Shown one piece after another: positions 6,953 to 10,636 of a stretch of DNA of 10,636 nt. The stretch comes from Candidatus Eiseniibacteriota bacterium (GTDB lineage: Bacteria > Joyebacterota > Joyebacteria > Joyebacterales > Joyebacteraceae). How positions within the stretch are numbered: position 1 is the first letter of the stretch; each line of letters starts with the position of its first letter. The notes below the pieces were generated by a model. That model was not told the DNA's origin and did not search any database. It saw nothing but the letters and a program-made list of their open reading frames with translations. The stretch is taken from the NCBI GenBank assembly GCA_030609605.1, contig JAUWBY010000059.1, positions 1 to 10,636 of the forward strand, in the 5' to 3' direction. Both the position numbers and the translations under genes were made by a program.

Positions 6953-7852
6953 ATGTCCGAGGACTCATACAGACGTTTTCTTGACCCCAAGGTTGTCTCA
7001 AAGCTCGCGACGATGGAGCTGAGGGCGAGGCTTGTCGTAGAAGGCTTCGTCACAGGTCTTCACAGGAGCCCGTACAAGGGGTTCAGCGTGGAGTTCGCGG
7101 AGCACAGGCAGTACATGCCGGGAGATCCGCTGAAGCACATCGACTGGAAGGTCTTCGGCAAGACAGACCGTTTCTATATCAAGGAGTATGAGGAAGAGAC
7201 GAATCTCCGGGGCTACGTCTTGCTCGACGCGAGCGCATCCATGGGATACGGCGCGGACCGGATCACAAAGCTCGAGTACGGCAGTTACCTGGCTGCAGCA
7301 CTTATCTATCTCATGCTGAAGCAACAGGATGCCGCCGGTCTCCTGGTGTTCGATGAGCGCATCAGGGAGTTCATACCGCCTCGTTCCAATCCCCGGCAGC
7401 TTCACATGCTTCTGTCGGAACTGGACAAGACGGAGGCTTCTTCATCGACAGGGATCGGTGAGGTGCTTCACGAACTGGCCAAGCGGATGAAGAGACGCGG
7501 CCTGGTCATTCTCATCTCTGATCTCCTTGACGATCCGGACACGGTGATTCCCGGACTCAAGCACTTCCGGCATATGAAACACGAGGTCATAGTCTTCCAC
7601 GTTCTCGATCCACGCGAAGTGGAGTTCAGGTTTGAGGCGGACGCGACATTTCGCGACATGGAAACGGGAGAGATGATGACGACCGAGCCACTGGCTATTC
7701 GGGGTGACTATCTCGCCGCGGTCAGCGAGTGGACGGCGCGCTTGCGACGCGAGTGTGCCGAGAGTCGCATCGACTACGTACAGGTGATGACATCAACACC
7801 ATATGACCGCGCTCTCTTCTCTTACCTGGAGAAGCGGAAGCGAATGGGGTAG
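6953..7852 (+). CDS. DUF58 domain protein with VWA-like fold
   Basis: A 299-residue soluble protein without signal peptide or membrane segment, the short form of the family. Start at ATG 6953 is preceded by GGAG. The DUF58 signature is clear: SVEFAEHRQYMPGDPLKHIDWKVFGKT-type block around residues 45-70, running into the VWA-like half. Metal-binding (MIDAS) residues are intact: D92-x-S94-x-S96 (DASASM), T166 and D190 (SDLLDD). It is the standard genomic partner of MoxR and is thought to connect the ATPase to VWA or membrane partners. Both neighbours lie on the same strand at 41 and 77 nt, so co-transcription is likely. Exact biochemical role is unknown for the family. Confidence 0.93.
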   Translation: MSEDSYRRFLDPKVVSKLATMELRARLVVEGFVTGLHRSPYKGFSVEFAEHRQYMPGDPLKHIDWKVFGKTDRFYIKEYEEETNLRGYVLLDASASMGYGADRITKLEYGSYLAAALIYLMLKQQDAAGLLVFDERIREFIPPRSNPRQLHMLLSELDKTEASSSTGIGEVLHELAKRMKRRGLVILISDLLDDPDTVIPGLKHFRHMKHEVIVFHVLDPREVEFRFEADATFRDMETGEMMTTEPLAIRGDYLAAVSEWTARLRRECAESRIDYVQVMTSTPYDRALFSYLEKRKRMG

Positions 7853-7929
7853 AAGGACCGGCGGAGTGCCGGAGGCGCAGCGACAAGGACAGCCGACGGA
7901 GCGCTCAAGGTTCAGCGACGGGGACACAC

Positions 7930-10137
7930 GTGGGATTCACATTCCTCAACACAGCGTTTCTTTTCACCGCGTTCGCGGCCCTGCTTCCACTGATCATCCA
8001 TATGATCAGCAGACGACGCGTCGATACGATCGACTTCAGCTCGATCCGTTTCCTGAAGCAACTGGAGAGAAAAAGGATACGCAGGGTCCGCATCCGGCAG
8101 ATCCTACTCCTCATCATACGGAGCCTGATCCTGCTCTTCGCGGCACTGGCGATCGCGAGGCCGACTCTGCGAGGGGCATTTGAGGGCGGGGTTTCCACTC
8201 ACGCCCGGACATCGGTTGCGATTGTGATTGATGACAGTGCGAGCATGTCACGGCGAGCGAACGGGGGCGTTCTCCTCGATGAGGCGGTGGCGACGGGGCG
8301 AGCGATAGCGCGCCTTCTGTCAGGCGGAGATGAGGCGTTTCTTCTCACCGCATCCTCGCCGACCGGGATCGTGGTCAGGGACGGCACATTCAGTCCGGAC
8401 GTGCTTGCGGATGAACTCGACGGATTAGGGTCGACGGAGGCCGGCACCGATTACCGGCGGGCGGTTGCCACGGCGCTTGAGTATCTGGGAGCGTCGCGGA
8501 ATCTCAACCGTGAGTTGTACGTCGTCGGCGACATGCAGCAATCGGGGTGGGAGAGGGAGGTCGGGCCGTCGGCGGAGATGAGCAGCGAGACCGGACGGCC
8601 GGGGGAGATAGCCGGCGACGATGTGCGCGTGTACCTCATTCCGGTCACGGGGCCAACCGGCAATTGCGCAGTTACTTCGGTCCGACTGGAGAGACGCTAC
8701 GGGGGCACTCCCGGCATGTATGCAGTTGTTGCAGAGATGCGAAACCTCGCTGCGAGGTCATGTGAGATTCCGGTGCGGCTCTTCGTCGATGGCATCCAGG
8801 TCGGGCAGACTGGTGTGACGATGGACGCTGGAGGCGGCGGCAGCGCTGTGTTCTCGACTGCGGTGGACGTGAACGAGTGGCACTCGGGCTGGGTTGAGAT
8901 CCCTGCGGATGTTCTGGATGTCGACAATCGACGGTATTTCGTCATCCATCCCGAGGAACGGATTGAGGTTCTCGTGGTGCGGAGTGATGGCGCGCCCCAA
9001 AGCGGTGGGCGCGTGGGTGCGCCCGAGGGCAGTGGGCGCGTGGGCGCGCCCGAGGGCGGTGGGCGCGTGGGCGTGCCCGAGGGCAGTGGGCGCGTGGGCG
9101 TGTTTGACGACGCATACTACATTGAGCGTGCTCTCGATCCAACGCACTCGGGCGTGCGATTCCGTCCGGTCATGCTGACGACCGCCGCGCTGGCGCACCA
9201 GGAGCAGGGGCGGTTCCCCGTGGTCGTGCTCGCAGACATCGACAGGCTCGATGACGCGGGTGAGCGCTGGGTCGAGCGACACCTTTCGGGTGGTGGTGGC
9301 GTTCTGGCCGTCCTCGGCGGCGGGACGGACATACGGTACTGGAACACCGAACTGCTTCCCCTTCTTGCCGGCGGCTCTATCCTGGCGCCGGTCGAGAGGC
9401 GGAGTGGGGTAAGGCTGGCGCCGGTGTCCACGGGGCACCCTCTTCTCGCAGGACTCGTCTTTGGTGACAGACTGATCGATGAAGTGGCTGTCAGAAAAGC
9501 GTTCCAGGTGGAGATCGACGGGGCGGACGAGATCATGGAGCTGCCCGGCATCGGGCCGGCGATGGTGGCAACGACACCGCCGGCGGGAGGTGTGACAGCT
9601 TTCCTGTACACGGGAATCGACCCCGTGTGGAGCGACATACCCCGTAGCGGGCTACTGGTGCCTCTGCTTCACAGAATCGCAGGGCGGCTCGCGGAGCCGG
9701 CCGCCCGCGATCTCAACTGCCTCATTGGCGGCGATCTCGTGGTTCCGTACGATCCCTCGCACGCGGGTGCTCCTGTCGTCCTTCTCCCCGATGGTGGAGA
9801 GGAATCGGCAACCAGGCTGGGTGGTCCACGCGGCGGCGCCTCGCTTCGAGTTGTGAATCACACGGGGATCTACAGGTTCATGGAGAACGGAGAACTCCGG
9901 GCAATGGGGGCTGTCAACCTGCAGGCGGAGGAGTCAGAGCTTGTGGCTGTGAGTGGCGCGGAGATGGTCGGGCTGCTCGATCCGCTTGAGGTCAACGTTG
10001 TTGAGCCCGGCGCAGGCCTCGGAGGTGTAATCCTGGTTGCCCGACACGGGCGAGAGCTGTGGCGTACATTCGTCTACATCGCGCTTGCGCTGCTGGCCCT
10101 CGAGATGTACGTCGCGCGGCCGAGGTTCGCACGGTAG
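7930..10137 (+). CDS. BatA-like membrane protein with N-terminal aerotolerance domain and VWA domain
   Basis: A 735-residue inner-membrane protein starting at GTG 7930 (GGGGA six bases upstream). The N-terminus MGFTFLNTAFLFTAFAALLPLIIHMISRRR is the BatA/aerotolerance N-terminal domain: helix one at about residues 5-25, a basic loop, and helix two at about 57-78. A VWA domain follows with intact MIDAS: D101-x-S103-x-S105 (DDSASM), T173 and D201 (GDMQQSGW). A beta-rich segment (about 225-345) leads to a 9-residue repeat (354-391). Then comes a glutamine-amidotransferase-like domain without obvious catalytic residues (about 390-560; FPVVVLADIDRLD, GGGGVLAVLGGG). A final transmembrane helix (about 713-728) ends in a short basic tail. 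This predicts a large extracytoplasmic region held by helices at both ends. It is the likely membrane partner of the MoxR/DUF58 pair. The name aerotolerance comes from early Bacteroides work and does not prove that function here. Confidence 0.9.
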   Translation: MGFTFLNTAFLFTAFAALLPLIIHMISRRRVDTIDFSSIRFLKQLERKRIRRVRIRQILLLIIRSLILLFAALAIARPTLRGAFEGGVSTHARTSVAIVIDDSASMSRRANGGVLLDEAVATGRAIARLLSGGDEAFLLTASSPTGIVVRDGTFSPDVLADELDGLGSTEAGTDYRRAVATALEYLGASRNLNRELYVVGDMQQSGWEREVGPSAEMSSETGRPGEIAGDDVRVYLIPVTGPTGNCAVTSVRLERRYGGTPGMYAVVAEMRNLAARSCEIPVRLFVDGIQVGQTGVTMDAGGGGSAVFSTAVDVNEWHSGWVEIPADVLDVDNRRYFVIHPEERIEVLVVRSDGAPQSGGRVGAPEGSGRVGAPEGGGRVGVPEGSGRVGVFDDAYYIERALDPTHSGVRFRPVMLTTAALAHQEQGRFPVVVLADIDRLDDAGERWVERHLSGGGGVLAVLGGGTDIRYWNTELLPLLAGGSILAPVERRSGVRLAPVSTGHPLLAGLVFGDRLIDEVAVRKAFQVEIDGADEIMELPGIGPAMVATTPPAGGVTAFLYTGIDPVWSDIPRSGLLVPLLHRIAGRLAEPAARDLNCLIGGDLVVPYDPSHAGAPVVLLPDGGEESATRLGGPRGGASLRVVNHTGIYRFMENGELRAMGAVNLQAEESELVAVSGAEMVGLLDPLEVNVVEPGAGLGGVILVARHGRELWRTFVYIALALLALEMYVARPRFAR
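8989..9102 (+). repeat. In-frame 27-nt minisatellite inside the BatA-like gene
   Basis: About 4.2 tandem copies of a 27-nt unit: a 15-nt partial copy (8989-9003), three full copies (9004-9030, 9031-9057, 9058-9084) and an 18-nt partial copy (9085-9102). The unit encodes (G/S)GRVG(A/V)PEG, giving a flexible Gly/Pro linker at residues 354-391. The units differ at a few bases (GGT or AGT first codon; A or V codon). The length is a multiple of three, so copy-number change would keep the frame. Each unit has a GC-rich core such as GGGCGCGCCC. Confidence 0.93.
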
Positions 10138-10225
10138 CGACGGTTTCACCGAAGTCACGATTCCCACCCAGGGACAGGTGCGGTGGCCTGCAGACAGTAT
10201 CTGCTATTGGCCGAGAGGGAGACAG

Positions 10226-10636
10226 ATGCCGGGTAGAAGGATTGTCGAGCTTGCGATCAAGGCCGAGCCGTTCGAGCGGGTCGTCCGGAGGATCGCGGGA
10301 GGAGATAACCGGTTCTGGGTAGGCGGCCTCATGGGGTCGTCCAAGACCCTTCTTGCAGCCGTGCTCAGGAAGCGATTCCCGCACGTGTGGATTGTAATCG
10401 CGCCGGGCCTGTCCGATGCGGAGCACATCTACGATGACATGGTGACCTACCTCGGCGAGGAATCCGTGCAGCTCTTCAGCGAGTGGGAGACGCTGCCGTA
10501 CGAGCGGCGTTCCCCAGTCTCAACCATAACCAGATCCAGACTCGTCACACTTGACAGGCTTATTCAGGGAGAGCCTGTTGTCGTCGTGACCACACCCAAG
10601 GCCATGATGCAGAGAACTCTCGCCCGCCGTCTTCTC
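10226..10636 (+). CDS. mfd: Transcription-repair coupling factor Mfd, N-terminal part (3' end outside window)
   Basis: Only 137 codons are inside the window. The start ATG 10226 has GAGGGAG four bases upstream. The visible part matches the UvrB-like N-terminal domain of Mfd: FWVGGLMGSSKTLLAAVL (degenerate Walker A, GSSKT near residues 37-41), WIVIAPGLSDAEHIYDDMVTYLG, LFSEWETLPYERRSPVSTITRSRL (the LPYE..SP block shared with UvrB), and EPVVVVTTPKAMMQR. Mfd removes RNA polymerase stalled at DNA damage and recruits UvrA through this UvrB-like part. It follows the BatA-like gene by 88 nt on the same strand, without a strong terminator between, so read-through from the MoxR operon is possible; no functional link is implied. 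Confidence 0.92.
   Translation, partial: MPGRRIVELAIKAEPFERVVRRIAGGDNRFWVGGLMGSSKTLLAAVLRKRFPHVWIVIAPGLSDAEHIYDDMVTYLGEESVQLFSEWETLPYERRSPVSTITRSRLVTLDRLIQGEPVVVVTTPKAMMQRTLARRLL

Noticed and set aside
7858..7872. CCGGC-GGAGT-GCCGG hairpin after the DUF58 stop codon
   Set aside because: Short stem without a T-run; expected by chance in GC-rich DNA and not evidence of termination inside the operon.
8989..9102. CRISPR-like array
   Set aside because: Units are contiguous and in frame, with no unique spacers, and no cas genes are nearby.
8758..9438. Minus-strand frame with an Ala-Pro-Thr-Ala-Leu-Gly repeat
   Set aside because: The repeat is the reverse complement of the BatA-like minisatellite; the frame has no other protein-like features.
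10190..10204. GCAGA-CAGTA-TCTGC hairpin before mfd
   Set aside because: Five base pairs and no T-tract after it; too weak to call a terminator or regulatory element.

Overview
The window is GC-rich, densely coded bacterial chromosome with eight annotatable genes or gene parts. The organism is probably an uncultivated-type lineage of the FCB group or a neighbour (for example Eisenbacteria-, Latescibacteria- or Gemmatimonadota-like). This is inferred from the outer-membrane TonB receptor, a large secreted peptidase ending in a FlgD-like/type IX-like sorting domain, and a MoxR-DUF58-BatA-like cluster. Protein style alone cannot fix the phylum. I see no mobile element, tRNA, rRNA or CRISPR array.

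Left part, minus strand (1-4933): a large secreted zinc aminopeptidase-like protein of family M28 (1832-4933) is followed downstream by a TonB-dependent receptor (1-1458) that runs off the left edge. The 373-nt gap between them holds a complete control region for the receptor: a sigma-70-like promoter (1762-1790), a cobalamin riboswitch aptamer (1593-1743), and a leader in which the receptor's Shine-Dalgarno can be hidden in a hairpin (1464-1492). The riboswitch makes vitamin B12 or a related corrinoid the likely substrate, so the receptor is BtuB-like.

Middle (4934-5906): a divergent intergenic region leads rightward into a small exported cysteine-rich protein of unknown function (5167-5634). 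Its leader has an 8-bp perfect hairpin just before a full AAGGAGG Shine-Dalgarno, and a strong hairpin terminator follows the gene.

Right part, plus strand (5907-10636): a MoxR AAA+ ATPase, a DUF58 protein and a BatA-like membrane protein with a von Willebrand A domain lie in a tight operon-like row. The third gene carries an in-frame 27-nt tandem repeat. An 88-nt gap separates it from the start of mfd, the transcription-repair coupling factor, which runs off the right edge. MoxR, DUF58 and VWA proteins are a widespread trio thought to act as an ATPase with VWA partners in assembling or maturing envelope or metal-dependent complexes; the substrate here is unknown.

I find no clearly new multi-gene system. 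The least ordinary features are the expression platform of the cobalamin riboswitch, the coding minisatellite in the BatA-like gene, and the cysteine-rich exported protein.
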